Of a stretch of 18,418 bases of DNA, positions 1 through 8,138 are shown piece after piece. Origin of the DNA: Rhodospirillales bacterium. GTDB taxonomy: Bacteria > Pseudomonadota > Alphaproteobacteria > Rhodospirillales > Magnetospirillaceae. The translations under genes and the position numbers were made by a program. The notes beneath the pieces are model-generated. The model was not told where the DNA came from and ran no database searches. It saw only the letters and a list, made by a program, of their open reading frames with translations. The stretch lies in contig JASHSH010000295.1 in the NCBI GenBank assembly GCA_030040955.1, forward strand, positions 1-18,418, in the 5' to 3' direction. Numbering within the stretch: position 1 is the stretch's first letter; each line of letters starts with the position of its first letter.

Positions 1-645
1 CAGCATCTCGTCGCCGCCCAGCATACGCACGGCGGCGGTGGCGATGGTGGTGCGCGGCCACAGCGCGTTGACCGCGATTCCATCGGCGCGCAACTCGCCC
101 GCGAGTCCGAGCACGCATTCGCTCATCCCGTATTTCGCCATGGTGTAGGCGACATGCGGCGCGAACCAGCGCTCCTCCATGCTGAGCGGCGGCGAGATCA
201 TCAGGATGTGCGGGTTGGCGGCGCGGCGCAGATGCGGGATGCAGGCCTGCGAGCACAGGAATGTGCCGCGCATGTTCACCGCCATCATCAGGTCGAAGCG
301 CTTGACCGGCGTGTCGAGCGTGCCGGTGAGGCTGATCGCGCTGGCATTGTTGACCAGGATGTCGATGCCGCCGAACGCCTCGACGGTCCGCCGCACCGCC
401 TCGACGATCTGCGCGTCATCGCGAATGTCGACCGCGAGTGCCAGCGCCTTGCCGCCCGCCGCCGCGATCTCGGCCGCCGCCGTGTGGATGGTGCCCGGAA
501 GCTTGGGGTGCGGCTGGTCGGTCTTGGCGGCGATGGCGATGTTCGCGCCGTCGGCGGCGGCACGCAGCGCGATCGCCTTGCCGATGCCCCGGCTCGCGCC
601 GGTGATGAACAGCGTCTTGCCGCGCAAGGCCTCAGAAGGCGGCAT
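1..645 (-). CDS. HSDL2-like short-chain dehydrogenase/reductase (3' end outside window)
   Basis: The first 215 codons are visible; the gene continues past base 1. This is a classical SDR: the cofactor motif TGASRGIG is at residues 15-22, NNAS follows in the middle of the Rossmann fold, and the catalytic YTMAK (YxxxK) is present. The stretches AAKTDQPHPKLPGTI and NILVNNAS-like/AISLT, plus ISPPL and VNALWP, match what I remember of eukaryotic HSDL2 and its bacterial relatives closely, so the subfamily call is strong. Whether an SCP2 domain follows, as in animal HSDL2, cannot be seen. The ATG at 643-645 overlaps the end of the upstream acyl-CoA dehydrogenase gene by 14 nt, so it is the last visible gene of the beta-oxidation operon. 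Its ribosome site is weak (GGA about 10 nt upstream), which fits translational coupling. The substrate is unknown; an acyl-CoA or hydroxy-lipid is inferred from context. Confidence 0.9.
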   Translation of the reverse strand, partial: MPPSEALRGKTLFITGASRGIGKAIALRAAADGANIAIAAKTDQPHPKLPGTIHTAAAEIAAAGGKALALAVDIRDDAQIVEAVRRTVEAFGGIDILVNNASAISLTGTLDTPVKRFDLMMAVNMRGTFLCSQACIPHLRRAANPHILMISPPLSMEERWFAPHVAYTMAKYGMSECVLGLAGELRADGIAVNALWPRTTIATAAVRMLGGDEML

Positions 646-2422
646 CTTCGAATTCCATCATGGTCTTGCCCCCGGCCATGACCTGCGCGTAGAGCGCCGA
701 GGTCTGCGGCAGCACGCGTTCCATAAAGAACCGTGCGGTCGCCAGCTTAGCGCGGTAGAAGCCGTCGGAATCCTCGCCGGCCGCGATCTTGCGCAACGCG
801 ATCTCGGCCGCGCGGCACCAGAGATAGGCGATGGCGACCAGGCCGAACAGGCGCAGATACTCGCTCGCCGCGGCGCCCGCCTCCTCCGGGTCGCCGAGCC
901 CCAGTCGCGCGACTTGCCCGGTCGCCTGCTGCAGGCGCACGAAGGCCTTGGCCAGCGGCTGGACGAACTGGCCTAGCTCCCCATCCTCGGCCTTAGCCTC
1001 GATATAGGCGCCGACCGGATGGAAGAAGGTCCGCAGATAGCGCCCGGCATGGGCGGGCAGTTTGCGGCCGACCAGATCGAGCGCCTGGACGCCATTGGTG
1101 CCCTCGTAAATCTGCGCGATGCGGGCGTCGCGCACATATTGCTCCATCCCGTTCTCGCGGATATAGCCGTGGCCGCCGAGGACCTGCATGCCGATATTGG
1201 CGGACTCGGAGCCCAGATCGGTGCACAGCGACTTCACAACCGGAGTCATCAGCGCGACGAAATCTTCGGCCTCTTGGCGAGCCCGCGCGTCGGGCGAGTG
1301 GGTGAACAGGTCGAGCGCGCGGCCGACCCATACGGCGAGCGCGCGGCTGCCCTCGGTGGTCGCTCGCATGGTCAGCAGCATGCGGCGGATGTCGGGATGC
1401 ACGAGGATCGGATCGGCGGCCTTGGCCGGCTGCCTGGCGCCGGAGAGCGCGCGGCCCTGCAGGCGGTCGCGCGCATAGGCGACCGCCCCCTGGTAGGAAG
1501 CCTCGCTCACGCCGATGCCGTTGATGGCGACGCCGAGGCGGGCCGCGTTCATCATGGTGAACATGGCACGCATGCCCTTATGCGGCTGGCCAACCAACCA
1601 GCCGGTGGCGCCGTCGAAATTCAGCACGCAGGTGGACGAGGCGCGGATGCCCATTTTGTGCTCGATCGCGCCGCAGAACACGCCGTTGCGCGCGCCCAGC
1701 GTGCCGTCGTCCTTGACCAGGAACTTCGGCACTACGAACAGGCTGATGCCCTTGGTGCCCTTGGGCGCGTCGGGCAGCTTGGCGAGCACCAGATGGACGA
1801 TGTTGTCGGTGAGATCGTGCTCGCCGCCGGTAATGAAGATCTTGGTGCCGGTGATTTTGTAGCTGCCGTCGTCCTGCGGGGTCGCGCGGGTGCGGATCTG
1901 CCCGAGATCGGTGCCGCAATGCGGCTCGGTCAAGCACATGGTGCCGGCCCAGTCGCCGGCGACCAGCTTCGGCACATAGCGCTGTTTCAGCTCGTCGGTG
2001 GCGTGCGCGAGGAGCGCGTTCACCGCGCCCTGGCTGAGCAGCGGATAGAGGCTGAAGGACAGGTTGGAGCCGCACAGCATCTCCTCGATCAGCGTGCCAA
2101 CCATGTGCGGCAGGCCCATGCCGCCCCATTCCGGCTTGCTCGCGAAGCCGGCCCAGCCGCCGTCGCGGAACAGCCTGTACGCTTCCACGAATCCCTTGGG
2201 CGTGCGCACCACGCCGTTCTCGAAACGGCAGCCCTCCTCGTCGCCCGGGCGGTTGAGCGGGTGGATCACCTCGGCGCACAGCTTGGCGGCCTCGTCGAGC
2301 ACCGGGTCGAGCAGATCGCGCGTCATCTCCTCGTAGCCGGGAAGCGCGGCGATGGCATCCGACTCATGCAGCTCGAAGAGCGCGAAGCGCATGTCGCGGA
2401 GCGGCGCTGTGTAGCTGGCCAT
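632..2422 (-). CDS. acyl-CoA dehydrogenase, long form with extra C-terminal domain
   Basis: A 596-residue FAD-dependent acyl-CoA dehydrogenase that introduces the trans-2 double bond in beta-oxidation. It shows the N-terminal helical domain (about 35-155), the middle beta-domain with TEPHCGTDL (165-173) and KIFITGGEHDLT, and the C-terminal helical domain with GGHGYIREN and the catalytic-base region IYEGTNGVQALDL (Glu440). Roughly 130 further residues follow, as in the 590-600 aa subfamily that also contains the DMSP-pathway enzyme DmdC. The start ATG at 2422 is preceded by AAGGAG with a 7-nt spacer; the frame stays open further upstream, but that part overlaps the preceding gene. It begins 16 nt after the hydroxyacyl-CoA dehydrogenase stop and overlaps the next gene by 14 nt. 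The chain-length preference is not readable; operon context favours medium or long chains over methylmercaptopropionyl-CoA. Confidence 0.95.
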   Translation of the reverse strand: MASYTAPLRDMRFALFELHESDAIAALPGYEEMTRDLLDPVLDEAAKLCAEVIHPLNRPGDEEGCRFENGVVRTPKGFVEAYRLFRDGGWAGFASKPEWGGMGLPHMVGTLIEEMLCGSNLSFSLYPLLSQGAVNALLAHATDELKQRYVPKLVAGDWAGTMCLTEPHCGTDLGQIRTRATPQDDGSYKITGTKIFITGGEHDLTDNIVHLVLAKLPDAPKGTKGISLFVVPKFLVKDDGTLGARNGVFCGAIEHKMGIRASSTCVLNFDGATGWLVGQPHKGMRAMFTMMNAARLGVAINGIGVSEASYQGAVAYARDRLQGRALSGARQPAKAADPILVHPDIRRMLLTMRATTEGSRALAVWVGRALDLFTHSPDARARQEAEDFVALMTPVVKSLCTDLGSESANIGMQVLGGHGYIRENGMEQYVRDARIAQIYEGTNGVQALDLVGRKLPAHAGRYLRTFFHPVGAYIEAKAEDGELGQFVQPLAKAFVRLQQATGQVARLGLGDPEEAGAAASEYLRLFGLVAIAYLWCRAAEIALRKIAAGEDSDGFYRAKLATARFFMERVLPQTSALYAQVMAGGKTMMEFEDAAF

Positions 2423-2438
2423 GGATCGGCTCCTTCGG

Positions 2439-4766
2439 TCAGTTCCGGACGGGCTTGCCGGTCTCGAGCACGGACTCGACGCGCGCGAGAGTGGCGGGAT
2501 GACGGACCAGACGCATGAACTGCGTCCGCTCCAGTTCGAGCAGGCGGGATTCGCCCACCGGCTTGGTGATGTCGGCGCCATCGCCGCTCAGCACTTCGGC
2601 GAGCGCGCCGGCGACGACGAGATCGTGCTTGGTGGCGATGCCGCGGCGATGGAAACTCTCGGCCGCCATCCGGAGCGCGACCCGCCCGGACGCGCCGGGC
2701 AGGACGAATTCGCGCGCGACCGGGGGCTTGTAGTCGGCGGTGAGAGCGAGCGCCCTGACCTTGGCATCGGCCAGCAGCCGGTCGCGGTTCATGGTGATCC
2801 CGTCGCTCCGGCGTAGGAACAGCAGTTCCTTCGCCTCGGCCGCGGATTTCGACACGGTGGCCGTGGAGACGATCTCGAACACTTTGGCCACCGGCGGCAT
2901 GGGCCCGTGCGGAAGCCCGTCTTCGAACGTCCAACGCGCCAGCATTTCCTTGCAGCCGCCCCAGCCGGGAACCAGCCCGACGCCGCATTCGACCAGCCCG
3001 ACATAGGATTCGGCGTGCGCCTGGACCGCCGAGGAATGCAGCAATATCTCGCATCCGCCGCCGAGCGCGAGTCCCGAGGGCGCGCTCACGGTCGGGAACT
3101 TGGCGTATTTGAGGGCGCGATAGGTCTCCTGGCCCGTGGCGACCATTTGCTCGATCTCCGGCCAGGCCGCGATATTGGCCGCGAACAGGGCGAGGCCGAG
3201 ATTGGCACCGGCCGAGAAATTGTCGCCCTCGTTGTAGACGACCAGCGCCTTGAACTGCTTCTCCACCAGTTTGATCGACTTGCCGAGGAGTCCCATCACG
3301 TCGGGATCGACCGCGTTCATCTTGGTGGCGATCTCGAAACAGGCGACCCCGTCGCCGATGTCCCACAGCGCGGCCGAGCCGTTCTTCAGCAGGGGCGATC
3401 CCTTCAGCTTCACGTCGGCAAGCAGCAGCACGCCGGGGGCGCGGACGATGTCGTGGTAATTCCCGTCGATGCCGAGGGACTGCCGCCGCCCGCGCTCGAC
3501 GCGGTAGAAGCCGCGACCCGAAGCGAGCTTGAGCAGCGCCGGCACGGCACGGCCCTCGGCGGCGAGACGCTCGGCGAACCAGTCGGCCCCGATCCTGTCG
3601 ATCAGCTCGAACGGGCCCCATTTCCAGGCGTAGCCGAGGCGCATCGACTCGTCGACCGCGGCGACATCGTCGGCCGCCTCCGGCACCAGCGCCGCGGCGT
3701 AGGCGAGCGTCTGGCCGAGTACCTTCCAGGCGTAGCGCCCGGCGCGGCCCGGCGAGGCGAGCAGCGCGCGCAGATCGCGCTTGGTCTCGTCGAGCTCGTC
3801 GAGTTCGGGCTTGCGCTCTGGCCTATACGTGCCGTTCGCCAGCGAGATCGTCTCCTTGACCCTGCCGCCGCCGGCGCGATTGATGCGGTAGAAGCCGCCC
3901 TTCCCTTTCCGTCCGGTCAGCCCGTCGGCGATCATGCGCTCGATCAGCGGCAGCTTGCGGTCATAGGCGTGCAGCGGATCGTCCTTCGGCAGCGCGGCCA
4001 GCATGCTCGCATTCACATGCGGCGCGAGGTCGATGCCGACCAGGTCGAACAGGCCGAACACGCCGGTCTTGGGGATGCCCATCGGGCGGCCGATGATGGC
4101 GTCGACCTCCTCGACCTCCATCTTCTGGTCGAAGGCTTCCACCACCGCGACCTGCATCCAGTAGACGCCGATCCGGTTGGCGATGAAACCGGGCCGGTCC
4201 TTGCAGGCGATCACGGTCTTGCCGAGCGCGGTGTCGGCGAACTGGGAAACCGACTCGACGATTTCCGGGCGGGTCTTCGGTCCGCGCACGATTTCGAGCA
4301 GGCGCATGTAGCGTGGCGGATTGAAGAAATGGGTGACCAGGAAGTCGCGCGCGAAGCTCTCCGGGAGCCCCTCGGTGAGAGTGGCCAGCGGCAGCGTCGA
4401 GGTGTTCGACGAGACTGCGGAACCCTTCTTGCGCGTAGCTTCGATGCGCCGGTACAGGTCGCGCTTGACCTCGGGCTTCTCGACCACCGCCTCGACGATC
4501 CAATCGCAATCACCGAGAAGACCGAGATGATCCTCGACATTTCCCGGCGTGACCAGGCGCGCGGCCGATTTCGACATGAAGGCGGCCGGCTCGGACTTTT
4601 GCAGGCGTTCGATCGCGGCCTCGGCCACGGAGTTCCGGTTGTTCGCGCCCGGCGGTACGATGTCGAGCAGGACGGCGGGCACGCCGGCATTGGCGACCTG
4701 CGCGGCGATGCCGGCGCCCATCGTCCCGGCGCCGATCACCGCGACCTTGCGGATGGCGGCGGCCAT
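2439..4766 (-). CDS. fadN: 3-hydroxyacyl-CoA dehydrogenase/enoyl-CoA hydratase fusion, FadN-type order
   Basis: A 775-residue bifunctional beta-oxidation enzyme. The NAD-binding 3-hydroxyacyl-CoA dehydrogenase half comes first: GAGTMG at 12-17, SSNTS at 119-123, catalytic His146 in THFFNP, Glu158 and Asn197 in GFIANRIG. A crotonase domain follows (about 470-640) with oxyanion-hole segments NFSAGAN and APSGLALGGGCE, and the two acidic residues expected for hydration, Glu573 and Glu593. This order (dehydrogenase before hydratase) is that of Bacillus FadN and is the reverse of E. coli FadB. The ATG at 4766 shares one base with the thiolase stop (TGATG), with GAGG seven nt upstream inside the thiolase gene. 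The pairing with a separate thiolase gene immediately upstream supports an FadN/FadA-like partnership. The symbol is by family resemblance, not demonstrated orthology. Confidence 0.93.
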   Translation of the reverse strand: MAAAIRKVAVIGAGTMGAGIAAQVANAGVPAVLLDIVPPGANNRNSVAEAAIERLQKSEPAAFMSKSAARLVTPGNVEDHLGLLGDCDWIVEAVVEKPEVKRDLYRRIEATRKKGSAVSSNTSTLPLATLTEGLPESFARDFLVTHFFNPPRYMRLLEIVRGPKTRPEIVESVSQFADTALGKTVIACKDRPGFIANRIGVYWMQVAVVEAFDQKMEVEEVDAIIGRPMGIPKTGVFGLFDLVGIDLAPHVNASMLAALPKDDPLHAYDRKLPLIERMIADGLTGRKGKGGFYRINRAGGGRVKETISLANGTYRPERKPELDELDETKRDLRALLASPGRAGRYAWKVLGQTLAYAAALVPEAADDVAAVDESMRLGYAWKWGPFELIDRIGADWFAERLAAEGRAVPALLKLASGRGFYRVERGRRQSLGIDGNYHDIVRAPGVLLLADVKLKGSPLLKNGSAALWDIGDGVACFEIATKMNAVDPDVMGLLGKSIKLVEKQFKALVVYNEGDNFSAGANLGLALFAANIAAWPEIEQMVATGQETYRALKYAKFPTVSAPSGLALGGGCEILLHSSAVQAHAESYVGLVECGVGLVPGWGGCKEMLARWTFEDGLPHGPMPPVAKVFEIVSTATVSKSAAEAKELLFLRRSDGITMNRDRLLADAKVRALALTADYKPPVAREFVLPGASGRVALRMAAESFHRRGIATKHDLVVAGALAEVLSGDGADITKPVGESRLLELERTQFMRLVRHPATLARVESVLETGKPVRN

Positions 4767-5902
4767 CACGCGGCCTCGAGCACGGTGGCGATGCCCTGCC
4801 CACCGCCGATGCACTGGGTGGCCAGCGCGTAGCGGCCGCGGGTGCGCTTCAGCAGCGCCGCCGCCTTGCCGGTGATGCGCGCGCCGGTGGCGCCGAGCGG
4901 ATGGCCGATGGCGATCGCGCCGCCGTCGATGTTCACTTTGTCCGCCGGCAGTCCGAGATCGCGGATGCACGCGATCGACTGCGAGGCGAAGGCCTCGTTC
5001 AGTTCGATCACGTCGAGGTCCTTCGCGGCGATGCCGGCGCGTTCCAGCGCCTTCTTGCTCGCCTTCACCGGCCCGATCCCCATGATCTCGGGATCGCAGC
5101 CGGCGACCGCGACACTGCGGATCTTGGCCAGCGGCGCGAGCCCGTGGCGCTTGGCATAGGCGGAATCGCAGACCAGCACGGCGGCGGCGCCGTCGGTGAG
5201 CGGCGAGGAGGTGCCGGCGGTCACGGTACCTGCCTGGTCGAAGGATGGCTTCAGCTCCGCCAACGCGGCGAGCGAGGTGTCGGGGCGGATGCAGCCGTCG
5301 GTCTCGATCACGCGGTTGCCGTCCTTGATCGGCGCGATCTCGTCCTTGAGGCGTCCCTCGGACTGGGCGGCGGATGCCTTCTGGTGGCTGGCGAGCGCGA
5401 AGCGCTCCTGCTCGGCGCGGTCGATCTTCCAGCGCTTGGCGACATTCTCGGCGGTGTCGCCCATGCCCATATAGGCGCCGGCCGAGGACTCGGCGAGGCC
5501 GGGATGCGGCATCGGGTTGAAGCCCATCATCGGCACGCGGGTCATGCTCTCGACGCCGGCGCAGACGAAGGCCTCGCCCGCGCCCAGCTTGATCGCGCCG
5601 GCCGCCGAATGCACCGACTGCATCGAGGAGCCGCAGAAGCGGTTGATGGTCGCGCCCGCGACTCCGATCGGCAGGCCGGCAAGCAGCCCGACCAGGCGGG
5701 CCATGTTCAGCCCCTGCTCGCCCTCGGGGAAGGCGCAGCCGAGCAGGACGTCCTCCAGCTCCCCGGCGTCGATGCCGGTGCGCGCGACCAGTTCGCGTAC
5801 CACCTGGGCGGCCAGTTCGTCGGGCCGTACGGTGGCGAGATCGCCCTTCTTGGCCGGCGTGAACGGGGACCGGACATAGCCGGCGATTACGATGTCGCTC
5901 AT
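4766..5902 (-). CDS. fadA: acetyl-CoA C-acyltransferase (thiolase)
   Basis: A 378-residue type I thiolase that cleaves 3-ketoacyl-CoA with CoA to release acetyl-CoA. The nucleophilic Cys90 lies in NRFCGSSMQSVH, NEAFA is present, the catalytic His334 is in GHPLGATGAR, and the acid/base Cys364 is in QCIGGGQG, so the active site is complete. I chose the ATG at 5902, about 10 nt after GGGAG; an in-frame GTG at 5911 is possible but sits almost on top of that site. It overlaps the codon before it only if the GTG is used; with the ATG it starts 5 nt after the MerR stop. It is followed directly by the hydratase/dehydrogenase gene. Degradative rather than biosynthetic function is inferred from the operon. 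Confidence 0.93.
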   Translation of the reverse strand: MSDIVIAGYVRSPFTPAKKGDLATVRPDELAAQVVRELVARTGIDAGELEDVLLGCAFPEGEQGLNMARLVGLLAGLPIGVAGATINRFCGSSMQSVHSAAGAIKLGAGEAFVCAGVESMTRVPMMGFNPMPHPGLAESSAGAYMGMGDTAENVAKRWKIDRAEQERFALASHQKASAAQSEGRLKDEIAPIKDGNRVIETDGCIRPDTSLAALAELKPSFDQAGTVTAGTSSPLTDGAAAVLVCDSAYAKRHGLAPLAKIRSVAVAGCDPEIMGIGPVKASKKALERAGIAAKDLDVIELNEAFASQSIACIRDLGLPADKVNIDGGAIAIGHPLGATGARITGKAAALLKRTRGRYALATQCIGGGQGIATVLEAA

Positions 5903-5907
5903 TGCGG

Positions 5908-6363
5908 TCACTCTCCCAGGGAAGCGGTGCGTTTCGGATTCTCGTCCGGCTCGCCGAGCTTGCGCAGCGAGGCCCGTGTCTGCTCGCGCACGGCGGCGAG
6001 ATCGGCCAGCGTCTCGTCGAGCGCCTGCCGCTGCGCCTCGAGCCGGGCGATGCGCTCCTCGACGCCCCGCGCCAGCAGGCGGAGCTGCCCGGCATGGGCG
6101 GGGTCGAGCTCGTAAAGGTCGAGATATTCCTTGATCTCGCGCAACGTGAAGCCGAGCCGCTTGCCGCGCAGGATCAGGATCATGCGGGCGCGCTCGCGGC
6201 GGGTGTAGACGCGCGTGGTGCCGGCGCGCTGCGGATCGATCAGGCCGCGATCCTCGTAGAAGCGCAGCGTGCGCGGGGTCACCCCCAGCTCGCGGGCGAG
6301 CTCGGTGACCGAATAGAGCTTGTCGGGGCGGGCCGGGTCGGAGGCGGCGAGCGGCTTGTCCAT
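5908..6363 (-). CDS. MerR-family regulator, LiuR-like, of the beta-oxidation operon
   Basis: A 151-residue MerR-type transcription factor. The winged helix-turn-helix occupies about 16-83: YSVTELARELGVTPRTLRFYEDRGL, then ERARMILILRGKRLGFTLREI. A long helix follows (about 93-135), the usual MerR dimerisation coiled coil. It has no cysteines, so a metal sensor is unlikely. The sequence resembles the LiuR group, which controls fatty-acid and branched-chain amino-acid breakdown in proteobacteria. The ATG at 6363 lies 13 nt after the acyl-CoA ligase stop with an AGGAC site about 10 nt upstream; an upstream extension would read into the ligase gene. Its place as second gene of the operon implies autoregulation, probably through the palindrome at 8085-8102. 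The effector (acyl-CoA) is inferred. Confidence 0.9.
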   Translation of the reverse strand: MDKPLAASDPARPDKLYSVTELARELGVTPRTLRFYEDRGLIDPQRAGTTRVYTRRERARMILILRGKRLGFTLREIKEYLDLYELDPAHAGQLRLLARGVEERIARLEAQRQALDETLADLAAVREQTRASLRKLGEPDENPKRTASLGE

Positions 6364-6376
6364 CGCGAATTCCGTC

Positions 6377-8032
6377 CTACGCCGCCTTGCCGGATTGCGC
6401 GCGGCCACGCGCCGCTTCTTCGGCGGCGAGGTCCTTGCGTGCGACCTTGCCCACGGCGGTCATCGGCAGCGCGTCGCGGAACTCCACCCGCTCGGGAACT
6501 TCGTAGCGCGCCAGCTCGTGGCCGAGGAACGACTTTATCTCCTCCTCGGTCGCGGACGCGCCGGGGCGCAGCTTGACGAAGGCCTTCGGGACCTGGCCGC
6601 GATACTCGTCGGCGACACCGATCACCGCGGCCTCGGCCACCGCCGGATGGCGGAACAGCGCCTCCTCGACATTGCGCGGATAGACCTTGAACCCGGAGGT
6701 GATGATCATGTCCTTGACACGATCGACCAGGAACAGGAACCCGTCGGCGTCGAGATGGCCGACATCGCCGGTGCGCAGCATCCCGTCAACCAGCACCTTC
6801 GCCGTCTCGTCGGGCCGGTTCCAATAGCCGGACATGACCTGCGGCCCGCGCACCCAGACCTCGCCGTCCTCGCCGGCGGGCAGTACGCGGCTGGGATCGT
6901 CGAGCGAATGAATCTCGACCGCGGTATCCGCGATCGGCAACCCGACCGAACCGGGTTTGGCCGACGAATTCGGCGGATTGATCGCCACCACGGGCGAGGC
7001 CTCGCTGAGCCCATAGCCTTCGACCAGCGTGCATCCGGTCAGGCGCTCGAACCGCGCCTTCACCTCGGCCGGCAGCGGCGCGCCGCCGGAGAGGCAGATG
7101 CGGATCGAGGAAAGATCGGCCTTGCGCGCCTCGGCCGCGTTGCTGATCGCGGTATAGAGCGTCGGCACGCCCGGCACGCAGGTGGGCCGCGTGCGCGCGA
7201 TGGTGCGCATCAGCATCTCGATGTCGAAGCGCGGCAGCAGGATCAGCTCGGCGCCCATGGCGATGCCGTGATGCATCACCACCGTCATCGCGAATACGTG
7301 GAACAGCGGCAACTGGCCGAGCATGCGCTCGGTGCCCGGTTCGGTCGGCGGCATCCAGCGCATCAGCTGGCCGATCTGCAACGTGATGTTCGCATGCGTA
7401 AGCATCGCCGCCTTGGGGATGCCGGTGGTGCCGCCCGTGTATTGCAGCACCGCAAGGTCGGCCGGGGCCACCGCCACCGGCCGCGGCGGCTCGGTCCCGC
7501 CGATCAGCTCGGCGAACGCGACCTGGCCGGGTCCGCGCGGACGCACGCTCGCCCGCCCCTTGATCAGCGCATAGGCCAGCCCCTTGAGGCGGGGCAATAC
7601 GCGCGCGAGCGGGCAGATGACGACATGGTCGAGACCCCGCCCCAGAAGAGGAGTCACCTTGCGGCAATGATCGGGGAGATCGAGCAGCACCATGATCCGG
7701 CAGCCCGCGTCGGCGATCTGCGCGCGCATCTCGGGCTCGGCGTAGAGCGGATTGAAATTGACCACCGTGCCGCCGGCCTTCAGCACGGCGTAGGCGCAAA
7801 TCACCGAATAGGGCGTGTTGGGCAGGCATAGGCCTACCCGGCTGCCCTTGGCCACGCCGAGGCGCTGGAAGCCGCGCGCGGCGCGGTCGACCAGCCTGCC
7901 GAGCTCGCCATAGGTCCAGCGGCGGCCCAGAAAGTCGATGGCCGGCCGGTTGGGAAACCGCCGAACCGTCCGCTCGAGAATGTCCGTCGCGAGTCCCGCC
8001 GCCAATGGCGCGGGCGCACCGTCGGCCATCAT
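6377..8032 (-). CDS. fadD: long-chain fatty-acid--CoA ligase (FadD-like)
   Basis: A 551-residue member of the ANL adenylating family that activates fatty acids to acyl-CoA with ATP. Motifs in order: the P-loop YTGGTTGIPK (198-207), GYGLSEASP (339-347), RTGD (420-423), the hinge DRVKDMIITSGFKVYP (437-452), and the catalytic lysine in TAVGKVARK (Lys529). The length is normal and no transmembrane segment is obvious. Two consecutive ATGs exist (8032 and 8029); the first has GGAGGA seven nt upstream and is preferred. It is the promoter-proximal gene of the operon, with the MerR gene 13 nt downstream of its stop. A role as general long-chain FadD fits the operon, but a medium-chain or aromatic substrate cannot be excluded from sequence. 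Confidence 0.93.
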   Translation of the reverse strand: MMADGAPAPLAAGLATDILERTVRRFPNRPAIDFLGRRWTYGELGRLVDRAARGFQRLGVAKGSRVGLCLPNTPYSVICAYAVLKAGGTVVNFNPLYAEPEMRAQIADAGCRIMVLLDLPDHCRKVTPLLGRGLDHVVICPLARVLPRLKGLAYALIKGRASVRPRGPGQVAFAELIGGTEPPRPVAVAPADLAVLQYTGGTTGIPKAAMLTHANITLQIGQLMRWMPPTEPGTERMLGQLPLFHVFAMTVVMHHGIAMGAELILLPRFDIEMLMRTIARTRPTCVPGVPTLYTAISNAAEARKADLSSIRICLSGGAPLPAEVKARFERLTGCTLVEGYGLSEASPVVAINPPNSSAKPGSVGLPIADTAVEIHSLDDPSRVLPAGEDGEVWVRGPQVMSGYWNRPDETAKVLVDGMLRTGDVGHLDADGFLFLVDRVKDMIITSGFKVYPRNVEEALFRHPAVAEAAVIGVADEYRGQVPKAFVKLRPGASATEEEIKSFLGHELARYEVPERVEFRDALPMTAVGKVARKDLAAEEAARGRAQSGKAA

Positions 8033-8084
8033 GGCCGGCTCCTCCCCGAAGCAACGCTTCTATATGGGAGGCACCCTGCCACAT

Positions 8085-8102
8085 GTTGACGTATACGTCA
8101 AC
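8085..8102. promoter_or_regulatory. perfect 18-bp palindrome, candidate MerR operator of the fad operon
   Basis: GTTGACGTATACGTCAAC is identical to its own reverse complement. It lies 53 bp upstream of the acyl-CoA ligase ATG, in the only leader of the operon that encodes the MerR regulator. MerR-family proteins bind such dyads within promoters. I could not place convincing -35/-10 boxes around it, so the promoter itself is not annotated. Binding by this MerR protein is inferred. Confidence 0.6.
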
Positions 8103-8114
8103 TAGTAAACGTAA

Positions 8115-8130
8115 TCGGCTATGAAGCCGA
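8115..8130 (-). terminator. hairpin just after the DUF6134 gene, weak terminator candidate
   Basis: TCGGCT and AGCCGA form a 6-bp stem around a 4-nt loop, starting 8 nt after the stop codon at 8139. On the minus strand it is followed by TTACGTTT rather than a clean T-run, so intrinsic termination would be weak. It could insulate the SCP2/DUF6134 pair from the fad operon. Confidence 0.35.
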
Positions 8131-8138
8131 GGCGGGAG

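Noticed and set aside
1019..2518. Long open frame on the plus strand opposite the acyl-CoA dehydrogenase gene
   Set aside because: Its product is rich in Gly, Ala, Arg, Asp and His with no domain; it is the antisense image of a clearly real gene, common in GC-rich DNA.
2907..4832. 641-codon open frame on the plus strand
   Set aside because: Antisense to the bifunctional beta-oxidation gene, which has complete catalytic motifs; composition is not that of a real protein.
6320..7831. 503-codon open frame on the plus strand
   Set aside because: Antisense to the acyl-CoA ligase gene, whose family motifs are unambiguous.
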